Assembly (NCBI GenBank): GCA_020081605.1
Contig: JAHREC010000030.1
Span: 62,001-126,000, forward strand
Reading direction: 5' to 3'
DNA: 64,000 nt
From: Albifimbria verrucaria
Lineage: Eukaryota > Ascomycota > Sordariomycetes > Hypocreales > Stachybotryaceae
This document shows, piece by piece, positions 1 to 13,101 of the stretch. Made by a program: the position numbers and the translations under genes. Below the pieces are notes generated by a model. The model was not told the origin of the DNA. It was given only the letters and a program-made list of their open reading frames with translations, and searched no databases. The number at the start of each line of letters is the position of its first letter. The first letter of the stretch is position 1.

Positions 1-1008
1 CCGATCCCTCGGAAGCGCGCGGGACCTCGCGGGACGAAGTCCGATGGCTACAACCGAGCTCACCGTCGTGGCATGCTTTCCCGAAATAATTGCATATGCC
101 ACGATAATTCTTCCGTCTTGCTGTATCGCAAGTAAAGTTCTGTTTGCATTGAAGGTACTTGAACGATACATCTGGCCTGTCTCCAGCAGTTACGTCACGT
201 CCAAGCTGTAGGCAAATAAGGCCCTGAAACAAACATGTACCTCATTCAGCTCTAATTTTTTTCTGGCACAAAGACAGCTTGCGCCATGACATGGCACTGT
301 AACAGCGGGCCTAGAAAACCCGCATTCAGCTGAAGAAAGCCCCAACGCGGTATTTTCTCATGATCATGCGAAGACCCGAGGGAAGAACATGGGATGCACG
401 ACAACCGGAAGGCTCACGATCTATGACCTACGGCTCCAGTCATGGTTGTCTCCATCAGCGACGTCATCTGGTTGGTTCAATCCTACCTCAACCCTGTCAG
501 AGCCGGCCGTAGACGCCCGAGATGCATCTCCGTGCATTGCCGTACTCATTCCGCGGCCAGCTCGGGGTTGGCGCCGGGAAGGCACAGTCCATTCACGAGC
601 TGATCATAGGGTCCTTTCCCAGGCAGTATAGGTTATGTATCATTTTTGAACGGGTTAGGTGGTTTGCTGCGCTGTATGTATGCATCAGAAACGTTAAAAC
701 CGTTACCACAAATGTTGGGACGGATGGCTTGTTAGTCTCCAGGTGTAGAGACCGATTTTGATTCACTAGTAATGAAAGGAGCTAATCTGTGTTGACTTTC
801 GAGTCAATTAATGCTTCTGAGTTAGCTTTGGATGATTATCGTTTCCTTATGAACTAGGTAGCCATTGATGAACGAACAGCGTCACTACGTCTGATCATCC
901 AAAAGTCCGATAAGATGATGCAGAAGCTGACTAATCGCATTTCTTTTCACAGCTGCTCATCCTTACCACCAATTCAGCTCCTGCAGCAAAAAACCATAGC
1001 TTTCCGCT
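1..1008. other. intergenic, 5' flank of BCS1
   Basis: No convincing coding sequence, RNA gene or repeat is visible. Short open frames at 389-761 overlap in different frames and resemble no family I know. The last few hundred bases presumably hold the promoter and 5' UTR of the BCS1 gene. Confidence 0.5.
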
Positions 1009-2408
1009 ATGTCGACGCAATCGTCAACGGCTTCGATATTTGGCCTCGATGCGCTGTTTGACAATCCCCTGTTCGCGGGAGGCATTGGCCTCGCCTCCAT
1101 TGGCGCAGCCGCAGCCTTTGCTCGCCGAGGAGCAATAGTCGCTCTCGGCGTTGCGCGTCGACGACTTCTTGTCAATGTCGAAATCAGCAAGCAAGATCCG
1201 GCATACCCATGGGTTCTCGCATGGCTCTCCCTGCCGCGGCAAAATCCTGGCTTCATTGCCTCTCGCCTGACCCGCATCCATAACCTGTCTGTCTCAACTA
1301 CAACCTCATCCCATTCGCAGGGCTCAGGCAAGGCGACCAACGCACATTTCTTCCTCCAGCCAGGCTACGGCAAGCACATTGTAAAGTTTGGTAACGCCTA
1401 CATCGCAGTCAACAGAGAGAAGCATAGTACGGCGAACATGAACACGGGAGAACCTCACGAAATTGTACAATTGACAACACTCTGGGCCCACCGACATGTA
1501 TTCGAGGATGTCTTTGGGGAGGCGCACAGATTGGCTGCGGAGGCCAATGAGGGAAAGACTGTCGTTTATGCGGCCCGTGGAATGGATTGGCAAATGCTAG
1601 GCGACCCGAGGAAGAAGCGGCCGATCGGCTCCGTCATCTTGGACGAAGGTGTCAAGGAAAATATTCTACGAGACGTACAAGACTTTTTGTCAAGACAGCA
1701 GTGGTATGTTGAGCGAGGAATACCTTACCGCAGAGGCTACCTACTGTTCGGCCCTCCCGGCAGTGGAAAACGTCATTCATCCAGGCTCTAGCTGGCGAAC
1801 TAGACTTTGGCGTGGCCATGATCAACCTAAGCGAGATGGGCATGTCAGACGATAAGCTAGCTGCTTTGTTAACAAAGCTTCCCAAAAGGACTCTGCTACT
1901 TCTTGAAGATGCCGATGCCGCCTTCGTCAATCGTCGGCAGCGGGATGCGGATGGATACAGTGGCGCTACTGTAACCTTCTCCGGCCTGCTCAATGCTTTG
2001 GACGGCGTTGCTGCTGGTGAAGAACGAATTGCTTTCCTCACAACGAATCACATTGACCGTCTAGATCCGGCACTTATCAGACCTGGTCGCGTTGACATGA
2101 TGTTACGAATTGGTGAGGCAACGAAATACCAAGCAGCGCAGATGTGGGATCGCTTCTACGGAGATATTGATCACGATCACTCGGGCAAACAACGGTTCTT
2201 GGAACGGCTAGAGAGTCTTGGTCTCTTCGGAGTGGATAAGAATGGTCGACCTTCGAATCGGCACACCAGTACAGCAGCGATTCAGGGTCTATTCCTTTTC
2301 AATAAGAATGACATGCAAGGAGCTATCGATATGGCCGAAGGCCTGATCCCGCGCAAGTTTGAGCCTGAAGATACGTTTCCGGATGGTGCCATCAAGACGC
2401 CAGCTTAG
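1009..2408 (+). CDS. bcs1: BCS1-type mitochondrial AAA ATPase (one frame break)
   Basis: BCS1 is the inner-membrane AAA chaperone that translocates the folded Rieske iron-sulfur protein into respiratory complex III. The N-terminus has a hydrophobic Gly/Ala-rich segment (about residues 22-50) followed by the basic run ARRRLL, as in the BCS1 membrane anchor and import signal. The BCS1-specific region follows, then the AAA module: Walker A GPPGSGK (1751-1770), Walker B LLLLEDADAAF (about 1889-1925), sensor 1 TTNH (2041-2052) and the RPGRVD arginine segment. The frame breaks inside Walker A: the AAAA run at 1767-1770 lacks one A. Restoring it makes GPPGSGKTSF and joins the second half starting GELDFGVAMI. 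The corrected protein is about 466 aa, normal for BCS1. No intron is needed. The family is clear; the break is more likely a sequence error than inactivation. Confidence 0.9.
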
Positions 2409-2888
2409 ACACGAATGCAAGGAGTAGAGCATTCGATGTACAATACTTGTAAAAACATGGGCGGCGGAAAAGAGATACCCAATAAATTAAGGTGCCAAAT
2501 ACAATGCATTTGAGGCGATTTGAAGGATTTCTTGCTGTGAGTTCACGTTTGGTCGCCGCCAAAATACATCATGCAGCGGTACATGCATACTGTTATGTAT
2601 TGCAACACTTCTTGTTGAGAATACACAGGATGGTGATAACCACACAAACGCCCATATTGTAAATAAATACCTTTGTAGCCAATCTTGTGCTTCAAAGTGT
2701 TGTGCAATCCACCCCTGAACAAGATCCAGTGGAAGGAGAGGGGCATGGTGGAAGCCTGGACGTCCAGCCCCGAACAGTGTCAAACACATCAAGTGACTCT
2801 ACACCTGCACAACCACGCTTTCTCGGTCACGAGTCTCGTTCTCAAAAAATCCCATACCATTAATCCTGACTCACGCTTACAGTGAAAC
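2409..2888. other. intergenic spacer BCS1-PARG
   Basis: About 480 bases containing the BCS1 3' end (AATAAATTAA at 2481-2490 could aid polyadenylation) and the PARG promoter/5' UTR. No gene is seen. Confidence 0.5.
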
Positions 2889-3899
2889 ATGTCAACGCCT
2901 GGTCAGACTTCCCTAGACTCATGGCTATCAGGTAGCTCAAAGTCAAAGTCAATTACTGCTAGAACATCAGCACAGACAGCGTCTGCACCAATGACGGAAA
3001 CAATTCGAGGCTCATCCTCGCAACAGAGGGACAATACCCGACGAAGATCTGACCTGGCAGCTTTGGCATCAGAGACAAGGACTGTCCTGCCGGACATACT
3101 AAAGCACCTGCCGGATATTCACGCCGCCAAGTCTGAGGCTCTGTACCTCAGCACACAACCTGTACTGAAGCCTTCTGAGTGTCCGAGACGCACGGCTACT
3201 GGAAAGACAGCAATCAAGGTTGTCAACGACGATTCATTCAATGCCGCCGTTTCGCTCGCAACTTCCAAGACCCCTGCATCTGGCCGCGTAGCTGTGCTTA
3301 ACATGGCCAGCCATGTCAACCCTGGTGGTGGCTGGCTGAAAGGTGCCAGGGCACAGGAAGAAGCCCTATGTTACCGCAGCTCATTGTATCTCTCGCTTCA
3401 CAAACGATACTACCCTTTCAAGCAGCGAATGGGACTCTACACGCCAGATGTGGTCGTTATCCGTAGCGACATGGCTTCTGGGCATAAACTGCTGGTCCCA
3501 GACGTGACCCCTGCAGACCTCCCTGTATTCAGTGTGCTAAGCATCGCAGCGCTGCGAGCGCCCGAGACGCGCAAGACAACGGTCACGACGGCAGCGGGTG
3601 ATATCGTAGAGAGGGAGGTGTTTACGGACGCGGGAGCCCGGCAACTGACCAAGGACAAGATGCGACTCTGCCTAAGAATGGCAGCACACAGGGATCACGG
3701 GCTGTTGGTATTGGGGGCATTAGGCTGCGGGGCATTTCGAAATCCAAGAGAAGAAGTGGCATGGTGCTGGCTCGAAGTGCTTCAAGAGGCCGAGTTTCAA
3801 GGAGGGTGGTGGGAGGAAGTCTGGTTTGCAGTGTATGATGCCCGGAATGAAGGCAACTTTGAGGTGTTCCAAAGGGTCCTGGATGGTGTTCAGGTATAA
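2889..3899 (+). CDS. microbial-type poly(ADP-ribose) glycohydrolase (DUF2263)
   Basis: Intact single-exon ORF of 336 aa. The catalytic signature of poly(ADP-ribose) glycohydrolases, GGG-x(6-8)-QEE, is present as NPGGGWLKGARAQEE (GGG at residues 146-148, QEE at 156-158), in the order and spacing of the bacterial/fungal TIGR02452-type enzymes. These remove poly(ADP-ribose) from proteins. The macrodomain-like core runs from about residue 85 to the C-terminus. Residues 1-80 are Ser/Thr-rich and probably disordered. They contain QTSLDSWL (residues 6-13), which fits the PCNA-interacting PIP-box pattern with Trp-Leu at the aromatic positions. The start is the first ATG and places this motif at the extreme N-terminus. 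The nuclear and PCNA link is inference; the PARG assignment rests on the catalytic motif. Confidence 0.85.
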   Translation: MSTPGQTSLDSWLSGSSKSKSITARTSAQTASAPMTETIRGSSSQQRDNTRRRSDLAALASETRTVLPDILKHLPDIHAAKSEALYLSTQPVLKPSECPRRTATGKTAIKVVNDDSFNAAVSLATSKTPASGRVAVLNMASHVNPGGGWLKGARAQEEALCYRSSLYLSLHKRYYPFKQRMGLYTPDVVVIRSDMASGHKLLVPDVTPADLPVFSVLSIAALRAPETRKTTVTTAAGDIVEREVFTDAGARQLTKDKMRLCLRMAAHRDHGLLVLGALGCGAFRNPREEVAWCWLEVLQEAEFQGGWWEEVWFAVYDARNEGNFEVFQRVLDGVQV

Positions 3900-4923
3900 T
3901 CCGCAGGTCACTTAGTCGATAGACAAAGTCATGGAGCTCAGGCGATAATAATAATGTAAGGCTTTCGAACTAATGCACCACCGTGCATTACACTGAGAAT
4001 AGCTGTCGACTACGGATCAAGTTATACGGTTCTATACAAACAAAGCCGGAAACTGCATCGGTTTCGTCAATATCTGAAATCTGTAAACGTTGGGCATTGA
4101 GTACTTGGAGGACATCAGCGGTGGCTGACCCTCTTCAGATCATATCCAGACAACAAGGGAAGGAAAGAAGAGGCCGGGGTGGGGGCGATAAATAATCTTC
4201 GGGTTCAATCGAAATGGATTCTAAAAATCCAATCGTTCAGCACCGCCGTAGGGGCTGGCGACTACAGTTGACGCTCACAGGAAACCACCTTACCTGAGCG
4301 TGGATGCTGTTCAAGCACTACCAGCCCTCCAGGCCGCTGGATCCTAACTCTACCCCGGATCCCCACCTTATATCCGGACCCAACCGACCATGCTGTGTCC
4401 GTCCATGATCTGTGAAATGTCGCCGTAGGCGAATTCCGCCACAAATGTCGTGATTGCTGACTAGTGCCACTAGCACCCCATTTCCAGCCACCCACAACAC
4501 ACCCTTCGAGATTTCCATCTCTTGAGAGAACGCTCTGGAGCTGCACCTGCCTTCACATGCAGAAGATAACCTATTAAGTAGTGGATCTCTGAGGCTCATT
4601 TGGAGCAATGTGGCTGCCATGGCAAAAAGAAACAGCCCCTCCAAAAAGGAAATCTATACGCCCAAGGTGGCCACGAGGACAGCAACATCATCCAGTAACA
4701 AGGATCTGGGTATAACAGCAGGGGAGGCCGGTCGCTCGTCTTGCTCTGAGCTAAAAGGCTACTGCGGGTCCCGTCTGGAGCTCTCTATGGAGTCCTCTGT
4801 TCAAGGCCCATCGATGTCGTCGTCGGTGAGCTTTCTGCCCTCCTCTTATTAGCCTGCGTCGCCGTTTGCTCTCTACACCTCCCTATATCGCCGCTTCCAA
4901 GTGAGCACAATTTCATTCCAAGC
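3900..4923. other. intergenic, promoter region of permease
   Basis: About 1 kb without a gene. GATAA/GATAAATAA elements occur at about 3943-3950 and 4187-4193. These could be GATA-factor (nitrogen regulation) sites for the permease, but the motif is short and common. Confidence 0.4.
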
Positions 4924-6752
4924 ATGTTTCGTCGCAGCAAGGACGATACGGTGGCCGCTGATGCGGACCCCGTCGGAGGGTACACCTATGGATATGAGGG
5001 CGGTGCGCACAACATCGATAGCAGCGATATCAGTGCCATAGACCCCGACTCCGGAGTCAAACGAGGCCTCAAGAATCGCCACCTCTCCATGATGGCTCTC
5101 GCGGGCATCATTGGCCCGGGTCTGCTGGTTGGCTCTGGAGGCGCTCTGAACAGTGGTGGCCCAGCATCTTTACTGATAGGTTTCGGTGTCATTGGTATGT
5201 TTCCCAACCATTTCGGTATTGCGTGACTTATCCACTCACGTCACGGCTGCGGTCATGATAACGAGTCGAGGCTCTCTCTTCATCATACTGAATATCCCCA
5301 CTGACTTTTCTCAAAGGTATTATTGCATTCTTCATCATGCAATCCCTTGGTGAAGTCACGACTCTGTTTCCTGGCGGTGGTGGTTTCGTCTCGCTGGCTG
5401 AGCGCATGGTCGACAAGTCTTTCTCCGTCGCCGTGGGCTGGAATTACTTTATCATCTGGGCTGCAGTTCTCGCCAACGAATACAATGTCATATGCAGCAT
5501 TCTCACCTACTGGGTTCCCGCAGTGCCTCTCTGGGGTTGGTTCCTCATTCTCTGGGTGGCCTTCATGGTGTTCCAGTTACTCGGCGTCGAGGCATTTGGC
5601 GAGGCTGAGTTCTGGCTGGCCCTCCTGAAGCTCTTGGGTCTGACTGCCTACTTCATCTTCTCCATCGTCTACGCTGCGGGTGGCTTGGCGGGTCAGGATG
5701 GGCCGCTTGGCTTCCGCTACTGGGATGATCCAGGCCCTTTCAACGGCAATGGCTTCCGAGGCGTTGCTGTGGTTTTCGTCTTCTGCTCCACGTTCTATGC
5801 CGGTGTTGAATCCGTCGCCGTCGCAGCCACCGAAACTCGTAATCCTGGCGTTGCCGTACCACAAGCTATTCGTCAAGTTTTCTTCCGAATCATCTTCGTG
5901 TATATGGGCTCTGCACTTTTCTTTGGCATGACGTGTCCCGCCAATGCCGATGGCCTCATCAATGGAGACTCTAAAGCTTTGCAGAGCCCCATGACCATCG
6001 CCATTCAGAATGCTGGTTGGCAAGGTGGTGGGTAGACTCCTTCCTATTATGTAAATTTACACTGGTTGCTGACGTTCGCAGGTGTGCATCTCATCAATGC
6101 CTTCATTTTGATCACTTGTCTATCAGCTATCAACTCGTCCATTTATATCGGCTCCCGCACTATCCTCTACATGGCCCAGTCAGGCAAGGCGCCTAGATTC
6201 ATCGGTTGGACAAATAATCGAGGCGTTCCAGTCTGGGCAATCCTGCTCACAAACGCCGTGGGGTCTATTTCCATGATGAATGTATCAACCGGTGCCGCAA
6301 AGGCGTACAGTTACATTGTCAACCTTTCGGGTGTCAGCACGTTCCTTGTTTGGGGAAGTATAAGTCTTATTCACATCCGATTCCGCCGTGCTTGGGCTGT
6401 ACAAGGTCGAAGCCCCCACGAGCTACCGTTCAAAAGCATATGGTACCCCTTCAATGCCTACTTTGGTCTTTTCATGAACTGCTTCCTGGCTCTCGTCCAA
6501 GGATGGACCACCCTTTCTCCCTTTGTCGCAGGGAACTTTGTGGATGCTTATATCCTTCTTCCACTTTTTGGTGTGATTTATGTAGCTTGCAAGCTGTATT
6601 GGAGAGGAGAGGACAAATTGAAGCGCAGCACAGACATTGATGTTGACAGTGGAAGGAGAACTGACCTTGATCGGAAGGGTGCAGTGTCTTCGGAGGAGTT
6701 TGTTGGACAAGAGAAGCAACCGTTCTGGGCAAAGTTGTGGAATTCATTCTAA
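4924..6752 (+). CDS. amino-acid permease (APC superfamily, YAT type)
   Basis: Plasma-membrane proton-coupled amino-acid uptake carrier of the fungal AAT/YAT family (GAP1-, AGP-, HIP1-like). Exons 4924-5194, 5317-6027 and 6082-6752 give 550 aa with no frame break; intron 1 uses GTATGT and intron 2 GTGGGT. Family signatures are present: RHLSMMALAGIIGPGLLVGSG at the start of the first membrane helix, FFIMQSLGEVTTLFP in helix 2-3, and FVFCSTFYAGVESVAVAATETRNP in the middle of the protein. Twelve hydrophobic segments can be counted, with hydrophilic cytosolic ends of about 50 and 60 residues; the C-terminal tail is rich in Lys, Asp and Glu, as expected for ubiquitin-regulated permeases. Substrate range cannot be read from sequence. 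It is convergent with the transcription factor gene downstream. Confidence 0.92.
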
Positions 6753-7223
6753 GCAATACAAGCACTGGTTGTACTTTTATTGACTGATCAAAGAGCTAAT
6801 AGTCTTGACATCACGTGTATTTTCTAAAGTCGATGATGTCCTACATACTCAAATTTGTAGTAGGAGTGCCCTCATGCTTGAAATAGAGTGCCCACTCTCG
6901 TTAATGTAGGATTCAAGAGCCCGTGCCATGGGGCTATGCAACGTATTTCTATTAAAATCGTATGTTTCATCTCTGTGGAGAAGGTAGGATCAATTTTCAC
7001 AGGCGGCGCACCTCGGACTATTTTGGCCAATTCACTTGATGTGAGTGGCTCGCCTTGCACGTTGTGAGAAACAAAGCCGCTGTGCCATACCAAGTTGGCC
7101 GGACTATATGAAAACCTGGCTAATGAAAAATGGCCGTATAATGAACACTCCCATCCCGCTATCTCTAGGTCTAGAATGAATAAAACGCAATACCAAGTCC
7201 CATGGATATTCCAAGCTCCTCAT
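6753..7223. other. convergent 3' spacer
   Basis: Holds the 3' ends of the permease (+) and the transcription factor (-). No further gene is seen. Confidence 0.5.
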
Positions 7224-8780
7224 TCAGTCAGTTGACCTGCCCATTTTCCCGCACCAACTTTCAAACGTTTCCTTGCCTATTAGGCGGCCGGAATGAAATC
7301 CTTGTCTCCAATTGTCTGTCGTGTCTATGACAACCTGGGCCAATATTACTCTCTCGCTGGGACAGTAGGTAATCCCAGATCCTATCACCTTCAGATTTTC
7401 CCAGGTGTTGAGAATCTCCTCTGCATGTGTGATGGCCTGATCTTCCAGTGCGTCTCGCTCCTCTGACGACACTGCTCCAAGCATACGGCCTAAGATTATT
7501 ACACCAACCATGCTGTTGTTGAGGTTTTCTGATGATTTTATATGATCTTGATCAGACGCTGACTCCATGTCTACGAGTGAAGCGGCGACTTGCAGCTTGT
7601 TACACCAAGCAACCAAGTCTCTCATAACGTTTCGAATACGGGCAATCAGCTGGCTGAGTTCGTTGTCGGGTATATTTCGATTACGGCACACAACTTCAGT
7701 AACTTCATTACTTAGTGTTGGAATCAGCGCAATAGCTGCAGCATTGGTGGATTCGGGACTGAAGATGCTGTTGAGTGTTTTCTGCCAGTTTTCGTCCTCT
7801 AACCAACATCGCTGGTTAGCTCTGAACGCTGGGCATATCTATAAACGTTAGAAAATATTTGTATACTGAAACAGTGGCAGAAGAACAAACCACTCGAGCC
7901 ATTACACTCATAAAAGAGTTTTTCAAATTCACTACTGTAACCTTGCGGTCCTCGCAGCTTCAATAACTGGAAGGCTCCTGAAATATGTGGGCTCCAGACT
8001 CGACTAGGGCCATCACTCAGCAACTATGAAATGTTATTAAAAAGAATTACATCTTCTATTATTCCAAATATAATTTACCTCGAATAAAGCAAGCATCTCA
8101 GTAGTACAAAGAACTTCTGGAGATGTTATGAGCTGTGAGTCGCTCAAAGCCGAGTTGAGGCTAGCAATCGCCTTGTTGTAGAGTGAGATAATTCTTGTAG
8201 TGTTCTGCTCCTCGGTTGGAAGAGTTTGCTGCTGCGATTTGAACAAGACACAAATCAAAGCATCGTCCAAGCACGTGCTCTGGCCATAACGTATATATGC
8301 ATGGGGCAAATAAGATTGATGATGGTCGAGTTTGAACGAGTTCACCTCGTAAAGGCCGAATCGTTCCATCTCAAGAGCCATCGAATCAACTTGGAAACCA
8401 GCCAGGGTCTCCAGATTCCCGGGATCGATTTGGTATTCTTGCAATACCAGTTCCATTCCGGTAAAGGGCAACGAGGCTGGCATAGACTTTGCGATACGAC
8501 GTGGGGACGGGCTTGCCCTTCCACGAGATGTACTTCTGCTGTGTGAAGAACTCCTGGATCGGTGAGCCACATGCAGTTTCTCAGGGTCAATGTCGGCATC
8601 CACGTCTGGAGGGTATTGGAGAAGATTGTGCTGTCCATGGCGTCCCGATCTACGTCTCGCGGCACTGACGGCCTTCATAGCCTGCTTTCGGATCCGAGTT
8701 TTGGTCTCTGCCGAAAACCCTCCACTACTTGGCTCCTGTGAAACGAATTCAAAAGAGCTTCCGGACGGCATGCTGCTCAT
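7224..8780 (-). CDS. fungal-specific transcription factor-like protein without Zn cluster
   Basis: Exons on the minus strand are about 8780-8079, 8023-7891 and 7828-7224 (479 aa). Intron 1 (GTAAAT...TAG) is firm; the second intron's acceptor could shift by a few codons. The N-terminus has the layout FVSQEPSSGGFSAETKTRIRKQAMKAV followed by a basic Arg/His stretch and an RS-rich segment. This is the usual start of the fungal proteins that carry the fungal-specific transcription factor (DUF3468-like) domain but lack an N-terminal Zn2Cys6 cluster. The rest is helical, with the typical motif CTTEMLALFELLSDG. Such proteins are annotated as regulators in many ascomycetes, yet without the zinc cluster direct DNA binding is unproven. 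It lies at the edge of a 4.6-kb gene-poor stretch that separates it from the CYP51 gene; a regulatory link to that gene is speculation. Confidence 0.75.
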
Positions 8781-11700
8781 GAGTCAGGTAATTTTTGTTC
8801 AAGTGAAACTGGTCGGAATATAAAGCAGTTGGGTAAATGTTTGATGTGAGTGGGCAAATTGCCAAACTGAACCGGCGAAGCCATGATGTTGGGTCACAGG
8901 CTTTATATAATTGAGGCTCAACTCATAAGTTACTGTGCCACGATTGAGTATCACAAACATCAACAAGAGAGGCCGCCATAACGCGCCTAACCCTGATAAG
9001 CAGTAGCTGTTGGATAGCTTCAACGATCAACCGAGGAGCCTTAGCTTGGGGGCAGACCTGGTTGGACGAGGTTGTTGTGCAGGGGTCCGCATGCTGGGTC
9101 AAAGACCACACCAAATTGGCCCCTCAAAATCCTTCTATAGGGCCAACCAATTGACACTTGGAACATAGGCTCAAGCCAGCCCTACCGGGACCACCTGAAC
9201 CACCCCTTGGGCCGTGAACTCTTACCGCTGGCTTACGGCGTAGAAACCGAGTTAGCTTCTACAGAAAGAATAAATAGATGCTGCCGATTACAAAGCACTT
9301 ACAGTCGGATGTTAACCGTGGGAAAAGGATTTAGCACAAGGATCTCACGGAGATCTTGCCCGAGGTCTCAGGAAGAGAGACACGATTGGACTCTGATGAC
9401 AGACTGAAATATTTGGGTGTGGTACATTTTCGTATTAGCTCTCGGCTACACGAATGGGGCTCAAGACATTGAAGACTGCAGAGATGGGCAAATGAGAATT
9501 ATGCAGTAATATGTTGATCTACTCGGCAATGGTAACCTGGACTTAGACTCACTTCCCGGGTGGCCGAGACGTGAGACAGTAGGGGTAAAGCCGTTCATAG
9601 TTCATTGGCTGGCACAACTAGAATGGTCAGCTCCCACTCTTAACCAGCCTTGAATCAAGGACAGGGGTGCCGTCGTGCCAAGACTCCAGTATCCCAAGGC
9701 TACCATTGCCTCAATCCGGTAAAGACCGATGGGGTTGGGGAGAACGTTCCAAACATCCTTCTGGGACCTATTTTTGCTGCAACTTGGTTTCCAGAAGAGT
9801 TTCGCGTTTCGGCTTTGTGCACGAGTCAATCCGTCCACAGCGGTGAAGTTGGGCCAAACCTTTACCCGACCCAAACATACACTTAAACAGGCAAGCTCCG
9901 ATGCGGCGGGAAAATAGGGCTGACAGGGATTGGCAAGTGTGGCGGCAATCATACCAGGGCATTATCCAACTCCAAGCCTTCCTTCCACCTGGGATGCACC
10001 TTTAATAGTATCGGAATTCCGCAGCAACTCGTGTTTCTATACAGTTGGCTAATCCAACCCCACTGTCCCTTGTCTGTTTACGAATGAACTCCCAGTTTGG
10101 GGTCGGTGACTGGCCCTCCTCCCGCTTGCTGCGTCGTGATCCAGTTGGCCCCAACAACTAGGTAAGCTGAGCAAAGACACGCAGACTCGTTAGACCAGTG
10201 GCCGTAGGTGGAAGTAGCCGAATGTGCCTATCCCATCCTACTTAGAATCTGGATTATCTGCCAAGCAAGTATGATAACAACTTCATGGATTCACACACTT
10301 CAGCCGCATTCGATGGAATCAAGACTCACCATCGGGATCCACTAGATGCTAAGGTAAGCTTCTGCGCACATTCGCCGGGCGGTACTGGTAAATGGCTAGG
10401 TCAATGTATATGGATCAACGTGTAAGCTGCACCAAAGCAACTTCGCAGAGTCAAGAAAACAGCGGTTATTGGACAGGAGCAGGTACCATTTACTGAAACA
10501 AGTGCCCCAGATGGGTTGCACAAACTCGCCCTTGCGGCTGCCTGATCCTCCGAGCTCCATCATTGAGGCTGCGTCCTTGCATAGACATAAATGGAGACAT
10601 TTCAGATAGGTATCAAGATGTCATACGGCATTATGCTGCATCCTACATCAAAGGTTCTAAATGGGTGCAATAGTCATGGCAGCAGTCTTGGCCATTTAAA
10701 CTCCTCGCAAGTTTTAGACAAGTATTATCTCTCCCTCCGCCTAGAAAATAGATACTGTCTAATAAATATGATTAACGTGACATGCGAACATCCTAGAACT
10801 GTGTGGCAACTGCTTGGTTGTTCATAAGCACCGCATAACAGTTTTGTTGTTTCCTGACCTTCCCGGTTGGCTTGCCACTCTGGGATAGATCGCTTACGAT
10901 TTTTTGCGTAAAATTGATGCATCAAGGTCAGGGTCACGCAGATCCAAGAGTCACTGGAAATCTTGAGGTGCGTGGCCTGACGCTGCATATTGCCTCGATC
11001 CTGTATTATATTTTTTTCATCTATGAAAAATGCGCGGTACTACGAAGCCGTTCACTTCAGATAATCGCTAACAGGAAAGTGTGGTACATACCGAAAATCT
11101 TCTCGAAGTGGCAAACACACGATGATCTCAGAAGACTTGCCCCTGACCGCTGCATATCTTGAATTAATGTTCCGTTTTTGTAATATTCGGCCCTTTATCT
11201 TACCTAAGCGACATTCAATCTGGACGGCATATACTGGAAAGGCCAGTGGCCATAGTTTGTTAATAATGCATACAAGGTGAACGTAAGTATAAATGTTATG
11301 TGAGTTCCCTCGACTTATGAAGCATAAAACTTGAGGTACTCTGCTCACAATCAATCAGATCTTACGCATTGAAGTGTAAAAATAGTATGTATTTCTTACG
11401 CATAACCTTTTGCCTGTCGTAAGGACATAAGTATCGCTCTCTTGGTTGCCGAATTGCTGACGGTGTATGTCCAAATAGAACAATTTCGTCGTGAGTGACT
11501 CTTATATCCACTTGTGCTCGTGGCTAACTATAAATTAGAACCATTATTTCTTTGGTAGACGGCAATCTTGCGACTGGGAGGAACGCTTTCTACAAATATC
11601 AAGGTGTTGCTTGACATTATTTAACTTCAGTGGCTTAAGTCTAGACGGTATTTCTTCTATGGTACCATGGTCGACTTTTCACACGCTCTCATGGATCCAG

Positions 11701-13094
11701 CAAGGGGATCACTCTGAATTAGAATTATCGTCGATAGGTCTGCTCGGTATGTGACATTCTTATATCACTAAAGGCCTCACTTAGGCTTGTACATTGTATA
11801 ATATATTGTCCAAGCCCAATTCCATTATCGTAGGCAAATTTCGGGTCTATCTCGAATATCAACAACGTTCGTCTTGCCGTTGGAGGGTCGTTGATGGCTT
11901 GAGTGCTTCTGTGATTCAGGCTTAGTGCTCAACTAAGAATCCTCAAGCTTCATCTGCTTTGGTGAGTTCTTCTGATTGTATCAAAGGAAAAATAAGCATG
12001 GTGAGGTCATCCATAATAGCTGGTAATGGCACCTGATGTTCAGATTGATAGTTTGTAGGTAAATACCTAGATAAAAATACGAATTATCTTGGATAGCCAA
12101 GCTGATGTAGTTTTTCCATACTTTCTATCTATGAACACTCAGAACAAATGGGGATGATGGGATAGGAAATATTTTATATAATCTGCACCTACTTTGAATC
12201 ATGTAAAACTTCCCACGAGCTAAAATAAGCGAGTACATGGTCGTCGATCCCATAATAGTGGCTCACATTGATCAAGTAAAGAACCGTACTATACCCCATC
12301 GATCGTGACATACATCGTATTCGGTCCAGGCATGTCTGTTGTGGAGAAGCCAACATATGCACTGTCACTAAAAGAGAGTGTATCAGTGGTATGTTGTCCC
12401 CTGGTAGCGAAGCGTTTCAGAACAAGAGCCGCCCTCGATTGCTGCTTTAGGATGCCCCTATCTCCTCTTTACGATGCCCTTATCTCTTCTTCTTTTTTCT
12501 TCTTCTAAAAGCCAATATGGTAAGCCAGTGTCTATGAAAATTGTCGCGTTAGACAAACTTATGGAGAGTATCTGCCCTATTCGTATCCCAGAAGAGACGA
12601 GGTGATCGGTCTCTGTCAAATAGAGATCTTGATAGTGTTATCTACATATAACTTTCGAACTTACTCACCCTGGAGTTAAAAGTCTAACAGACGGGTGATC
12701 TAGAATACGAAAACATATTTGATAGCTATGAGACTGAAAGTAATATGGAGTTTTTGTTCCAGCCTCTAACATTTACGCCTCAAGCCCTTAACATGCCAAT
12801 GAAATTAGTGTGCGAATACGAAACTTGAGGAATTATTCTTCTCATTCATGCAATTGTCTTGTCCATATTAAGTTCGATACAACAGGATTACCTTGCTGAT
12901 ATTGACCATGAGTCTGAGGGTTCTAAAGTCTATCAAGACCCATAATGCTCTGTTCTTTGCTTTCCTGCCAGAACGAATTCGAAACCATGTTAATGTTCAA
13001 GAAATCTCTTCTATGAGATTTTCCTAGGGCTTAAAGCAATATCCGTTATTCGCTCAGCAACTGAAGTCAGAACACGACGTCGTTCTTGTGGTTT

Positions 13095-13101
13095 TATACG
13101 A
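13095..13101 (-). promoter_or_regulatory. candidate sterol-response-like heptamer upstream of CYP51
   Basis: TATACGA on + is the reverse complement of TCGTATA, the core bound by Upc2/Ecm22-type sterol regulators in yeasts. It also contains CGAA, the core reported for the Fusarium sterol regulator FgSR. It lies about 290 bases before the CYP51 start codon. A 7-mer match is weak evidence by itself. Confidence 0.3.

Noticed and set aside
1767..1771. Broken Walker A of BCS1 as evidence of a pseudogene
   Set aside because: One missing A in an A-run explains it, and the same type of loss hits many essential genes in this window.
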